Positions 1 to 7,189 of a stretch of DNA of 18,792 nt are shown here, piece by piece. The notes beneath the pieces were generated by a model, which made no database searches, was not told where the DNA came from, and worked only from the letters and a program-made list of their open reading frames with translations. Position 1 is the first letter of the stretch. Each line of letters begins with the position of its first letter. The position numbers and the translations under genes are program-made. This stretch comes from DASYPQ01 sp046155895 (GTDB lineage: Bacteria > Planctomycetota > UBA1135 > GCA-002686595). The DNA lies in contig JBJXFB010000100.1 of assembly GCA_046155895.1 (NCBI GenBank), positions 1 through 18,792 of the forward strand. Reading direction: 5' to 3'.

Positions 1-528
1 GGTGCGAAGCCGGCGCACCCCGACCACATGGACAAGAACCGCGGCGGATACAGACGCATCACGGTTCACCATTCGGCCGAGCGCGAGCCGCCGGACCTGA
101 ACGGCTCGGTCGGGCAATCGGCCGCCGCCGTGCGGAGCATTCAGAAGGCGCACATGGACGGCAAGGAAACCGGCTACGGCGACATCGGCTACCACTTCGT
201 GATCGACCCCTACGGGCGGGTGTTCGAGGGCCGCGACCTCACGTGGCAGGGCGCGCACTCGGCCGGAGCCAACAACGTTCAGAACATCGGGATCTGCCTG
301 ATCGGGAACTTCGACGAGGAAAAGCCGACGAAGGCGGCGGTCGACAAGCTGCGGCAGCTGATCGACAGCATGCGCTCGAAGTACAAGATCGCGCGCAGCC
401 AGGTGCTGACGCACCAGGAGCTCAAGAAGACGGAGTGTCCGGGAAGGAACCTAGCGCGCTGGGTCGAGGGGTACCGGAAGATGGGGACGACGGCCTCGGC
501 GGTGACGGCGGCGGCGCGGGCGAACTAG
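1..528 (+). CDS. N-acetylmuramoyl-L-alanine amidase, PGRP/amidase_2 type (5' partial)
   Basis: The frame is open from the first base, and the residues before the first ATG (GAKPAHPDH) look like the usual start of a PGRP domain (WGAKP), so the true start lies upstream. The family uses a zinc ion to cut the bond between N-acetylmuramic acid and L-alanine in peptidoglycan, outside the cytoplasm. Counting from the ATG at 28, zinc ligands are His14 (TVHHSA), His129 (LTHQE) and Cys137 (TECPG), with Tyr55 (IGYHFVID) in the place of the catalytic tyrosine. All key residues are present, so this should be active. The last 15 or so residues are Ala/Thr-rich and unstructured. The stop codon overlaps that of the convergent gmd gene in a shared CTAG. 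Export signal and other domains, if any, are outside the window. Alternative role: anhydro-muropeptide recycling amidase. Confidence 0.9.
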   Translation, partial: GAKPAHPDHMDKNRGGYRRITVHHSAEREPPDLNGSVGQSAAAVRSIQKAHMDGKETGYGDIGYHFVIDPYGRVFEGRDLTWQGAHSAGANNVQNIGICLIGNFDEEKPTKAAVDKLRQLIDSMRSKYKIARSQVLTHQELKKTECPGRNLARWVEGYRKMGTTASAVTAAARAN

Positions 529-1496
529 CGCGGAGCTTCCGAGCGCGCGAGGGCGAGGTCGGCCTCGGCCATCGTGCGCATCAAGTCGTCGAAGCGCGTC
601 GTCGGCCGCCAATCGAGCTTTTCGCGCGCTTTTCTCGAGTCCCCCACGAGCTGCTGGACGTCGGCGGGACGCAGGAGGCTCTCGTCCACCGCGACGTGAT
701 CCTTCCAGTCGAGCCCGAGCGCGCCAAAGGCGGCCGCGCAGACGTCGCGCACCGAGTGCGTCTCCCCCGTCGCGATCACGTAGTCGCCGGCCTCGTCTTC
801 CTGGAGCATCCGCCACATGGCTCGCACGTAGTCGCCCGCGAAGCCCCAGTCGCGACGGGCGTCCAGGTTGCCGAGCTCGAGCTTCTTCTCGAGGCCCAGC
901 TTGATCCTCGCCGCCGCGCGCGTGATCTTCCGCGTGACGAACTCGACGCCGCGGCGCGGGGACTCGTGGTTGAAGAGGATCCCGCTGGAGGCGTGCAGGC
1001 CGTAGGCCTCGCGCGCGTTCACCGTCATCCAGTGCGCGTACACCTTCGCGACACCGTAGGGGCTGCGCGGGCGGAACGGCGTCGTCTCCCGCTGCGGCGA
1101 CTCGTCGGCGTCGCCGAACATCTCCGAGGTCGACGCCTGGTAGAAGCGCGCCTGCGGACAGACGTGGCGCACCGCCTCGAGCAGCCGCGTCACGCCGAGC
1201 CCCGTGATCTCGGCCGTCAGCACCGGCTCGTCGAAGCTGCGCGGGACGAACGACTGCGCGGCCAGGTTGTACACCTCGTGCGGCCGCGCCTCGGCCAGCG
1301 CGCGCATCAGACTCGACTGGTCCAGCAGGTCGCCGTGGACGAGCTTCAAGCGGTCCTGGACGTGCGCGATCCGATCGAGCCGCGCGCTCGAGCTGCGCCG
1401 GACGAGTCCGTAGACCTCGTAGCCCTCCTCGAGGAGGAGTTCGGCCAGGTAGCTCCCGTCCTGGCCGGTGATGCCTGTGATGAGAGCTCGCTTCAT
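525..1496 (-). CDS. gmd: GDP-mannose 4,6-dehydratase
   Basis: Cytoplasmic short-chain dehydrogenase that turns GDP-mannose into GDP-4-keto-6-deoxymannose, the precursor of GDP-fucose, GDP-rhamnose and related sugars for surface glycans. The 323-aa protein starts with a Rossmann glycine motif (TGITGQDGSYLAE, 7-19). The active site is visible as STSE (122-125, Thr/Glu) and YGVAK (Tyr147, Lys151). The GMD signatures NHESPRRG and LGNLDARRDWGFAGDY and the ending RPADV...LGW-type segment are clear, so the substrate call is firmer than for a general epimerase. It is slightly shorter than many GMDs (about 340-370 aa) but has no visible gap. A GGAGG box lies 4 bases before the ATG. It is the last gene of ald-uppP-gmd, 24 bases after uppP. 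No GDP-fucose synthase or reductase follows in the window, so the final sugar is unknown. Confidence 0.95.
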   Translation of the reverse strand: MKRALITGITGQDGSYLAELLLEEGYEVYGLVRRSSSARLDRIAHVQDRLKLVHGDLLDQSSLMRALAEARPHEVYNLAAQSFVPRSFDEPVLTAEITGLGVTRLLEAVRHVCPQARFYQASTSEMFGDADESPQRETTPFRPRSPYGVAKVYAHWMTVNAREAYGLHASSGILFNHESPRRGVEFVTRKITRAAARIKLGLEKKLELGNLDARRDWGFAGDYVRAMWRMLQEDEAGDYVIATGETHSVRDVCAAAFGALGLDWKDHVAVDESLLRPADVQQLVGDSRKAREKLDWRPTTRFDDLMRTMAEADLALARSEAPR

Positions 1497-1520
1497 GGGG
1501 CCTCCAGGACGACGTCGAGG

Positions 1521-2318
1521 TCAGTTTCCTGCCCGGGCGTACCCGAAAAGCCAGGCCGCGACGACGATCGCGAGAGCTACACGGTACCAGCCGAAGATCG
1601 CGAGCCCCCGCCGCTCGAGCCACGCCACCATCCACTTGACCGCCACCCAGGCCGAGACCGCCGCGCAGAGGAACCCGAGCGCAATCGCGGCGCCGCCGTA
1701 GTGGTCGAGCATCGTGCCGCCGTGCTTGAAGGCCTTGAACGCCGTCGCGGCGCCCAGGGTCACGAGGCCGAGCAGCAGGCTGAACTCGACCGCGGCGGAC
1801 ATCGAGAGGCCCAGCAGGAGCCCCCCCGCGATCGTCGTGAGGCTCCGGCTCGTGCCGGGCCAGAGGGCGAAGCACTGGAAGAGGCCGATCAGGAGCGCCG
1901 TCTGGACGTCGAGGCTCTCGAGCGAGCGCCATCCGCCCCGGAGGCGCCCCGCGAAGGCCACGATCAGCACGCCCCCGACGAACCAGGCCACGACCACGGG
2001 CCAGATACCGAACAGGTTCTCGTCGATCGCGTCCTCCGCGAGGAAGCCGATCGCCGCCGCGGGCAGGAAGGCCACCAGGAGGTTCACGAGCAAGGAGTTC
2101 GCCTTCCCGCTCGACATCGCGAGCACGCGCGGGAAGTAGATCCCGAGCACCGCCGCGATCGCGCCGGCCTGGATGCAGATCGCGAAAGCCCGCGACGACG
2201 CACCGTCGCCGATGCCCATGGCCCGCTGCGCAAGGATCAGGTGGCCGGTCGAGCTGATCGGCAGGTACTCGGTGACGCCCTCGACGATCCCGAGGACGAT
2301 GGCCTGCCACCATTCCAT
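1521..2318 (-). CDS. uppP: undecaprenyl-diphosphatase (UppP/BacA family)
   Basis: Integral membrane phosphatase that removes one phosphate from undecaprenyl diphosphate, renewing the lipid carrier used for peptidoglycan and surface polysaccharides; it also gives bacitracin tolerance. The 265-aa length is usual. The two family motifs are intact: EGVTEYLPISSTGH (13-26) near the N-terminus, with the conserved Glu17, Ser and His26, and PGTSRSL (154-160) with Arg158. Several hydrophobic helices fill the rest. The ATG touches the TAG of the upstream ald gene with no base between (TAGATG), so translation is probably coupled. gmd follows 24 bases later. Grouping with gmd fits envelope glycan supply; grouping with ald is less expected. 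Confidence is high from both motifs and overall length. Confidence 0.96.
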   Translation of the reverse strand: MEWWQAIVLGIVEGVTEYLPISSTGHLILAQRAMGIGDGASSRAFAICIQAGAIAAVLGIYFPRVLAMSSGKANSLLVNLLVAFLPAAAIGFLAEDAIDENLFGIWPVVVAWFVGGVLIVAFAGRLRGGWRSLESLDVQTALLIGLFQCFALWPGTSRSLTTIAGGLLLGLSMSAAVEFSLLLGLVTLGAATAFKAFKHGGTMLDHYGGAAIALGFLCAAVSAWVAVKWMVAWLERRGLAIFGWYRVALAIVVAAWLFGYARAGN

Positions 2319-3440
2319 CTAGCGGATCGAGCGCACGGCCTCGAGTGGCGGCGTGAAGCCCATCCCGAACGCTTCCCCGACCGCCGAGTACGTGATCTTC
2401 CCCGCGATCAGGTTCGCCGCGCTGCGCAGCGGCGCGCTCTTCTCGATCGCGCCGATCGGCCCGAGGTCGGCCAGCTTCACCGTCCAGGACAGGGTCGCGT
2501 TCGTCAGCGCGAAGGTCGAAGTCCGCGGCACCGCGCCGGGCATGTTCGCCACGCCGTAGTGGATCACGCCGTCGATCACGTACGTCGGCTCGGCGTGCGT
2601 CGTCGCGTGCACCGTCTCGATGCACCCTCCCTGGTCGACCGCGACGTCGACGATGACGCTGCCCTTGCGCATGAGTTTCAGATCGGCGCGCCGCACGAGC
2701 TTCGGCGCCGCCGCGCCGGGGATCAGCACCGCGCCGACGACGAGGTCGGAGTGGACGAGTGCCTCGCGGACCGCGAGCGGAGTCGAGTACACCGTGCGGC
2801 AGTTGCGCGGCAGGATCTGGTCGAGGAAGCGCAGCCGATCGAGGTTGATGTCCATGATCGTGACGTCCGCGCCGAGGCCGGCCGCCATGCGCGCCGCCTC
2901 GGTACCCACGACGCCGCCGCCGAGGATCAGGACCTTCGCCGCGTGCACGCCCGGGACGCCGCCGAGCAGGATCCCGGAGCCTCCGGTCGAGGCCTCGAGG
3001 TACTTCGCGCCCTCCTGGACCGCCATGCGCCCGGCCACCTCGCTCATCGGCGTCAGGAGCGGCAGCGTGCCGTCCACCTCGAGCGTCTCGTACGCGAAGC
3101 AGTGGGCGCCCGTCCTCATCAGGCCTTCGGTCAGCGCCTTGTCCGCCGCGAGGTGCAGATACGTGAAGAGCGTCTGCCCCGCATGCAGCAGCGGCCATTC
3201 CTGCGGCAGCGGCTCCTTGACCTTGACCACCAGCTCGCTCCCGGCGAAGAGGGTCCTGGCGTCGGGGACGATCTTCGCCCCCGCTTTCGCGTAGAGCTCG
3301 TCCGGCAGCCCGCTGCCGATCCCGGCGCCGGTCTCGACCGAGACGGAATGTCCCGCGCCGAGCAGCCGGTCGACGCCGGCAGGCGTCAGGGCCACCCGGT
3401 TCTCGTTGTTCTTGATTTCGCGAGCTACGCCGATCTTCAA
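2319..3440 (-). CDS. ald: alanine dehydrogenase (TTG start)
   Basis: Catalyses reversible NAD-dependent oxidative deamination of L-alanine to pyruvate and ammonia. I place the start at a TTG (3438-3440): it gives 373 aa, the family length, has a GAGGG box about 6 bases upstream, and gives the typical beginning MKIGVAREIKNNENRVALTP. With this start Arg15, Lys75 and His96 fall on the same numbers as the substrate-binding residues of the Mycobacterium enzyme, and Asp269 is one off the catalytic Asp270. The NAD-binding glycine motif is LGGGVVGTEA (173-182). An ATG 66 bases further upstream would add 22 residues of Pro/Arg-rich sequence unlike the family. First gene of ald-uppP-gmd. NAD(P) transhydrogenase alpha is a related family, but the length and end favour Ald. 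Confidence 0.95.
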   Translation of the reverse strand: MKIGVAREIKNNENRVALTPAGVDRLLGAGHSVSVETGAGIGSGLPDELYAKAGAKIVPDARTLFAGSELVVKVKEPLPQEWPLLHAGQTLFTYLHLAADKALTEGLMRTGAHCFAYETLEVDGTLPLLTPMSEVAGRMAVQEGAKYLEASTGGSGILLGGVPGVHAAKVLILGGGVVGTEAARMAAGLGADVTIMDINLDRLRFLDQILPRNCRTVYSTPLAVREALVHSDLVVGAVLIPGAAAPKLVRRADLKLMRKGSVIVDVAVDQGGCIETVHATTHAEPTYVIDGVIHYGVANMPGAVPRTSTFALTNATLSWTVKLADLGPIGAIEKSAPLRSAANLIAGKITYSAVGEAFGMGFTPPLEAVRSIR

Positions 3441-3499
3441 GGCAGGCCCTCGGGGTTGTGGGCGGAAGAGTCTAGCGTCCGCGGGGTCCGGGAATACCC

Positions 3500-3529
3500 T
3501 TGGCATGCGCGGGGAGCCTGCCCTACCCT
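3500..3529 (+). promoter_or_regulatory. candidate sigma70-type promoter of tRNA-Val
   Basis: TTGGCA (3500-3505) and TACCCT (3524-3529) are separated by 18 bases and end 26 bases before the mature tRNA. The same -10 hexamer occurs before the 5176 gene. Position fits a tRNA promoter; the call rests on motif and spacing alone. Confidence 0.4.
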
Positions 3530-3555
3530 GCTGCGCCCCGAGGGCACCCGGGACC

Positions 3556-3632
3556 GGGCGATTAGCTCAGTTGGTTAGAGCGCTACGTTGACATCGTAGA
3601 GGTCGTAGGTTCGAGTCCTATATCGCCCACCA
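3556..3632 (+). tRNA. tRNA-Val (anticodon GAC)
   Basis: A full 77-base cloverleaf can be drawn. The acceptor stem GGGCGAT (3556-3562) pairs with ATCGCCC (3622-3628). The D stem is GCTC/GAGC. The anticodon stem CTACG/CGTAG encloses the loop TTGACAT with anticodon GAC, reading GUC valine codons. The T arm has the usual TTCGAGT loop, with one G-T wobble in its stem. The discriminator base is A3629, and CCA (3630-3632) is encoded in the gene. It stands alone, upstream of htrA and divergent from ald. Confidence 0.97.
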
Positions 3633-3639
3633 TGCCCCT

Positions 3640-3654
3640 CCGCCGCTCCGGCGG
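3640..3654 (+). terminator. possible terminator hairpin after tRNA-Val
   Basis: CCGCCG (3640-3645) and CGGCGG (3649-3654) form a perfect 6-bp stem with a 3-base loop, 7 bases after the tRNA CCA end. No T run follows, so it may only be a 3' processing or pausing hairpin. Confidence 0.25.
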
Positions 3655-3665
3655 CGGCGCCAGGC

Positions 3666-3696
3666 TTGTGCTCACGGCGATCGAGCACGATACGTA
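3666..3696 (+). promoter_or_regulatory. candidate htrA promoter with overlapping inverted repeat
   Basis: TTGTGC (3666-3671) is followed 18 bases on by ATACGT (3690-3695). A perfect inverted repeat, GTGCTC (3668-3673) and GAGCAC (3683-3688) with 9 bases between, overlaps the -35-like box, which would suit an operator. Leader length would be about 20 bases, with GAGG before the ATG. Weak -10; motif evidence only. Confidence 0.28.
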
Positions 3697-3723
3697 GGCT
3701 GCGCCCATCCCGAGGCCCAAGCC

Positions 3724-5043
3724 ATGCTCCTATCGATTCTCTTCGCTTTCGCTCCCGTCCAGAACCTCCGGCCTTCGGCCGACCTGGACGAGCAGCGCAA
3801 GAACCGCATCACGCCGATCGTGAGCGTCGTCCAGGCGGCCCGGCCGGCGGTCGTCTACATCCAGACGGGCGCGACGCGCCGCGGCCGTGACATCTGGGGC
3901 CGCATCGTGGCTCAGGAGGTCAGCGGCGCCGGATCCGGCGTCGTCATCCGCAAGGAAGGCTTCATCATCACGAACTACCACGTGATCCGGAACGCCGAGC
4001 GGATCACGGTGAGCTTCGACAAGGAGTTCGACGACAAGGAATACAACGCGACCGTCGTGTCTTTCGTCGAGGAGGAGGACCTCGCCCTCCTGAAGATCCA
4101 GGGCAGCCGGCCGTTTCCGATCATCCCGCTCGGACGCAGCGGGGACCTGATGATGGGCGAGACGGTCGTCGCCGTCGGGAATCCCTACGGGCAGACGATC
4201 ACGGTGACCGAGGGGATCATCTCGGGCCTGCACCGCAACGTCCCCGTGCCGCAGGACCGCGGCCGCATCCTCGAGTTCCCCGACCTGATCCAGACCGACG
4301 CCGCGATCAATCCCGGCAACAGCGGGGGCCCGCTCGTGAACCTGAACGGCGAGCTGATCGGGATCAGCACGGCGATCAACGCGCAGGCGCAGAACATCGG
4401 CTTCGCCATCCCCGTCGACCGCGTCCGCTCCGTGCTCGAGAACCAGCTCCTCTCGCCCGAGACGGCGCCCGCCTGGCTCGGCTTCGAGATCGAGCCCGGC
4501 GACCACCTGTGCGTCGCCCGTGTGATCCCCGGGAGCCCGGCGGCCTTGGCCGGCTTGAAGCCCGGCGACTGCATCGTCGCGATGGCGGGCGAGAAGGTCG
4601 TCAACCAGGACGAGTACCGCGCCGCGCGCCTCGGCCTTGCCCCTTGGAGCGGGACGGAACTCCAGATCGACCGCCAGGGCGCCAAGAAGAAGATCGAGCT
4701 CCAGCCCTGGGACCGCGACGTCGGCCTCCTCTACGAACGCCTCGGCATCCAGGTCGAGACTCGTCCCGCCCGGCAGGGCTCCTGGCTCTACGTGACGAAC
4801 ATCCGGCCCGACGGCCCGGCGGCCGACATGGGCCTGGAACCGGGCGACCTGATCGATGCGCTGCGTCCCCGGCTCCGCGGCTGGAGGAACCTCGCCGTGG
4901 AGACGCGCGAGCAGCTGGTCAACCTGCTCACCTCGCTGCCGGGGGGCACCCAGATCGACGTCGAGATCCTGCGCGACCTCGACAAGGACTCGTCCTACTC
5001 GCCCCAGGAAGAGCGCCTGCGCGGCACGATCACCCCCGAGTAG
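3724..5043 (+). CDS. HtrA/DegP-like serine protease with two PDZ domains
   Basis: Envelope quality-control protease that degrades or holds misfolded exported proteins. The 439-aa product has a trypsin-like domain (about 35-240) with the complete triad His86 (TNYHVI), Asp119 (EEDLALLKI) and Ser200 (INPGNSGGPLV). PDZ1 spans about 250-325 (GLKPGDCIVAM) and PDZ2 about 335-430 (MGLEPGDLIDAL). The start is hydrophobic (MLLSILFAFA) but has no basic residues and no clean cleavage site, so export or anchoring is likely but uncertain. The ATG at 3724 has GAGG 8 bases upstream. It is 91 bases after tRNA-Val and is separated from the next cluster by 132 bases, so it is probably its own unit. Slightly shorter than E. 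coli DegP. DegP, DegQ and DegS cannot be told apart here, so no symbol is given. Confidence 0.95.
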   Translation: MLLSILFAFAPVQNLRPSADLDEQRKNRITPIVSVVQAARPAVVYIQTGATRRGRDIWGRIVAQEVSGAGSGVVIRKEGFIITNYHVIRNAERITVSFDKEFDDKEYNATVVSFVEEEDLALLKIQGSRPFPIIPLGRSGDLMMGETVVAVGNPYGQTITVTEGIISGLHRNVPVPQDRGRILEFPDLIQTDAAINPGNSGGPLVNLNGELIGISTAINAQAQNIGFAIPVDRVRSVLENQLLSPETAPAWLGFEIEPGDHLCVARVIPGSPAALAGLKPGDCIVAMAGEKVVNQDEYRAARLGLAPWSGTELQIDRQGAKKKIELQPWDRDVGLLYERLGIQVETRPARQGSWLYVTNIRPDGPAADMGLEPGDLIDALRPRLRGWRNLAVETREQLVNLLTSLPGGTQIDVEILRDLDKDSSYSPQEERLRGTITPE

Positions 5044-5111
5044 GGAGGAAGGCGACCCGAGGGCCGGGTCCCGACCTGACAGGGCTCGAATCCGCCGGTA
5101 TCCTTGTGGCC

Positions 5112-5129
5112 CCTCCGTGCGAGCGGAGG
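5112..5129 (+). terminator. possible hairpin between htrA and the carbamoyltransferase cluster
   Basis: CCTCCG (5112-5117) and CGGAGG (5124-5129) form a perfect 6-bp stem with a 6-base loop in the 132-base gap between htrA and the next gene. There is no T run. It may end or attenuate htrA transcription. Confidence 0.25.
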
Positions 5130-5143
5130 TCCCTCGGAGGGTC

Positions 5144-5171
5144 TTGGACCCCGCCCGGCCCCGTCTACCCT
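5144..5171 (+). promoter_or_regulatory. candidate promoter of the carbamoyltransferase cluster, near-leaderless
   Basis: TTGGAC (5144-5149), a 16-base spacer and TACCCT (5166-5171) lie so close to the ATG at 5176 that transcription would start about at the start codon. No Shine-Dalgarno sequence is visible. The hexamers match those before tRNA-Val. Confidence 0.38.
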
Positions 5172-5175
5172 CCTC

Positions 5176-5385
5176 ATGAAAGCCTTCCTGCAGCTCTCCG
5201 AGCGCTTCGGCAACATGCTGTCGCGCCTGCTCCTGCTGGTGCTGTATTTCGGCCTCCTCGGGCCTTTCGCGATCTTCTACCGCCTGGTAGCGGACCCCCT
5301 GCACCTGCGGAAGCGGCGCCGGGGCAACTGGACGCCCTGGGTCAGCCACAACGACACCCTGGCGACGGGCCGCAGGCAGGACTGA
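5176..5385 (+). CDS. small membrane protein resembling the C-terminal half of SxtJ
   Basis: A 69-aa protein with one strong hydrophobic segment (about residues 15-38, LSRLLLLVLYFGLLGPFAIFY), then a basic stretch (LRKRRRGN) and a polar tail with WTPW and ending ATGRRQD. From memory, SxtJ-family membrane proteins that accompany carbamoyltransferases end in just this pattern: a helix, then a GRDPLRLR-like basic turn, then SYW and a polar tail. This one lacks their N-terminal helices. Role unknown; a membrane partner for the carbamoyltransferase is the best guess. The start at ATG 5176 is chosen because the upstream in-frame extension to 5104 is Pro/Arg/Gly-rich and covers the promoter. Its TGA overlaps the next ATG by one base (TGATG), a sign of coupled translation. 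Confidence 0.78.
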   Translation: MKAFLQLSERFGNMLSRLLLLVLYFGLLGPFAIFYRLVADPLHLRKRRRGNWTPWVSHNDTLATGRRQD

Positions 5386-7175
5386 TGAACGTCCTCGGCC
5401 TGTCCTTCTACTACCACGACTCCTCGGCGGCCCTCGTCCGGGACGGCGTGCTCGTCGCGGCGGCGGAAGAGGAGCGGTTCAGCCGCCGGAAGCACGACTC
5501 GGGCTTCCCCGGGCTCGCGATCGACTTCGTGCTGAAAACGGGCGGCATCCGGCTCGACGACGTCGACTACGTCGTCTTCTACGAGAAGCCCTTCGTGAAG
5601 TTCGAGCGGATGCTCCTGACCGCGATGGGCACCTTCCCCCGCTCCGCCGCGGTCTTCCGCGAGTCGATGCAGCGCTGGATCTCGGACAAGCTCTGGATCA
5701 AGTCGATGATGGCCAAGAAGCTCGGCGTCCCCACGAAGAAGCTCCTCTTCGCCGAGCACCACGTCAGCCACGCGGCTTCGAGCTTCTACACCTCGCCCTT
5801 CCAGGAAGCCGCGATCCTGACCGTCGACGGCGCGGGCGAGTGGACGACCTCGACCATGGGCGTCGGCCGCGGCAAGAAGCTCGAGATCCTGAAGGAGATC
5901 CGCTTCCCCCACTCGCTCGGGCTCCTGTACTCCGCGTTCACGGCCTACTGCGGGTTCGAGGTGAACGAGGGCGAGTACAAGCTCATGGGGATGCACCCCT
6001 ACGGCAAGCCGACGATGGTCGACAAGATCTACGAGCTGATCGACGTCGGCGAGGACGGCAGCCTGTGGCACGACATGCGGTACTTCGCGTACCACTACTC
6101 GACCGACAGCACGCTGAACGACCGCTTCTGCGCGCACTTCGGCCGGCCGGCGCGCGATCCCAAGCTCGGCGACAAGTCGCTCGACCCCTTCTACTGCGAC
6201 GTCGCGGCCAGCATCCAGAAGGTGACCGAGGAGGTCGTGCTCAAGATGGCGCGGCACCTCCACGAGATCACCGGGCTCAAGCAGCTCTGCATGGCGGGCG
6301 GCGTCGCGCTGAACTCGGTCTCCAACTACAAGGTGCTGCGCCAGGGGCCCTTCACGGACATCTACATCCTCCCCGCGCCCGGCGACGACGGCGGGTCGGT
6401 CGGGGCGGCCTACTGGGCCTACAACCACGTGCTCGAGCAGCCGCGCGGCCCCGCCCTCGACCACGCCTACCTCGGCAGCGAGTACAGCGACGCGGAGGTC
6501 GAGGCCTTCCTGCGCAAGAACGACATCGCCTTCCAGAAGATCGCCGACGACCGGGAGTTCTACGACTTCGTCGCGCGCGCGCTGATGGACGGCAAGGTGT
6601 GCGGGTGGTTCCGCGGGCGCTTCGAATTCGGGCCGCGGGCGCTCGGGACGCGCTCGATCATCGCCGACCCGCGCCGGGCGGAGATGAAGGAGAAGCTGAA
6701 CGCGACGATCAAGTTCCGCGAGGCGTTCCGGCCCTTCGCGCCGTCGGTGCTCGAGGAGCGCGCGAACGAGTTCTTCGACATCCCGGAGGCGGAGCGGCAC
6801 TTCCCCGCGCGGTTCATGCTGTACGTGACGCCCGTGAGACCCGAGAAACGCTCAGTGATCCCGGCCATCACGCACGAGGACGGCTCGGGGCGGCTCCAGA
6901 CCGTGTACAAGCGGACGAATCCCGCCTACCACGGGATGATCGAGCGCTTCGGCGAGCTGACGGGCGTGCCGGTGGTCATGAACACGTCCTTCAATCTCAA
7001 GGGCGAGCCGATCGTCGAGTCGCCCGCGCACGCGTTCAACACGTTCAGCCTGTCGGGGATGGACCTCCTGTTCCTGAACAACTACGTGGTGCGCGCCGAC
7101 GCGAAGAAGAAGATCGCCGAGACGGTGTTCCACCTGCGGCACGAGGGCGACTCGGTGACCGCGATGGTCAGCTAG
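5385..7175 (+). CDS. carbamoyltransferase, NodU/CmcH/TobZ family
   Basis: A 596-aa cytoplasmic enzyme of the O-carbamoyltransferase family, which makes carbamoyl-adenylate from carbamoyl phosphate and ATP and passes it to a hydroxyl on a sugar or small molecule. The start MNVLGLSFYYHDSSAAL is typical, and AAAEEERFSRRKHD (25-38) follows. The metal-binding HHVSHA motif (His125/126 and His129) and the DGAGE loop (Asp148) are intact. MAGGVALNS (303-311) and the C-terminal domain signatures FEFGPRALGTRSI (413-425), FRPFAPSV and NTSFNLKGEPIV (533-544) are present. Full length, no missing key residue seen. The ATG overlaps the stop of the preceding gene (TGATG), with AGGA 4 bases upstream. The acceptor is unknown. 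SxtJ-like and DUF5989-like neighbours are the usual company of this subgroup; the surrounding glycan genes suggest a surface or secreted glycan, as inference. Confidence 0.95.
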   Translation: MNVLGLSFYYHDSSAALVRDGVLVAAAEEERFSRRKHDSGFPGLAIDFVLKTGGIRLDDVDYVVFYEKPFVKFERMLLTAMGTFPRSAAVFRESMQRWISDKLWIKSMMAKKLGVPTKKLLFAEHHVSHAASSFYTSPFQEAAILTVDGAGEWTTSTMGVGRGKKLEILKEIRFPHSLGLLYSAFTAYCGFEVNEGEYKLMGMHPYGKPTMVDKIYELIDVGEDGSLWHDMRYFAYHYSTDSTLNDRFCAHFGRPARDPKLGDKSLDPFYCDVAASIQKVTEEVVLKMARHLHEITGLKQLCMAGGVALNSVSNYKVLRQGPFTDIYILPAPGDDGGSVGAAYWAYNHVLEQPRGPALDHAYLGSEYSDAEVEAFLRKNDIAFQKIADDREFYDFVARALMDGKVCGWFRGRFEFGPRALGTRSIIADPRRAEMKEKLNATIKFREAFRPFAPSVLEERANEFFDIPEAERHFPARFMLYVTPVRPEKRSVIPAITHEDGSGRLQTVYKRTNPAYHGMIERFGELTGVPVVMNTSFNLKGEPIVESPAHAFNTFSLSGMDLLFLNNYVVRADAKKKIAETVFHLRHEGDSVTAMVS

Positions 7176-7189
7176 GCGCGCGCACGATC

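Noticed and set aside
525..528. Overlapping convergent stops in CTAG of the amidase and gmd genes
   Set aside because: Real, but four-base convergent overlaps are ordinary in compact genomes.
243..3578. Very long open frame on the plus strand across gmd, uppP and ald
   Set aside because: Its product is a low-complexity Arg/Ala/Glu/His-rich string with no family motif, antisense to three genes with clear signatures. This is typical of GC-rich DNA.
3406..3591. Small plus-strand open frame running into the tRNA
   Set aside because: It overlaps the ald start on the other strand and ends inside the tRNA; no support.
5277..6800. Minus-strand open frame opposite the carbamoyltransferase
   Set aside because: Shadow composition and no recognised domain; the plus-strand enzyme is complete.
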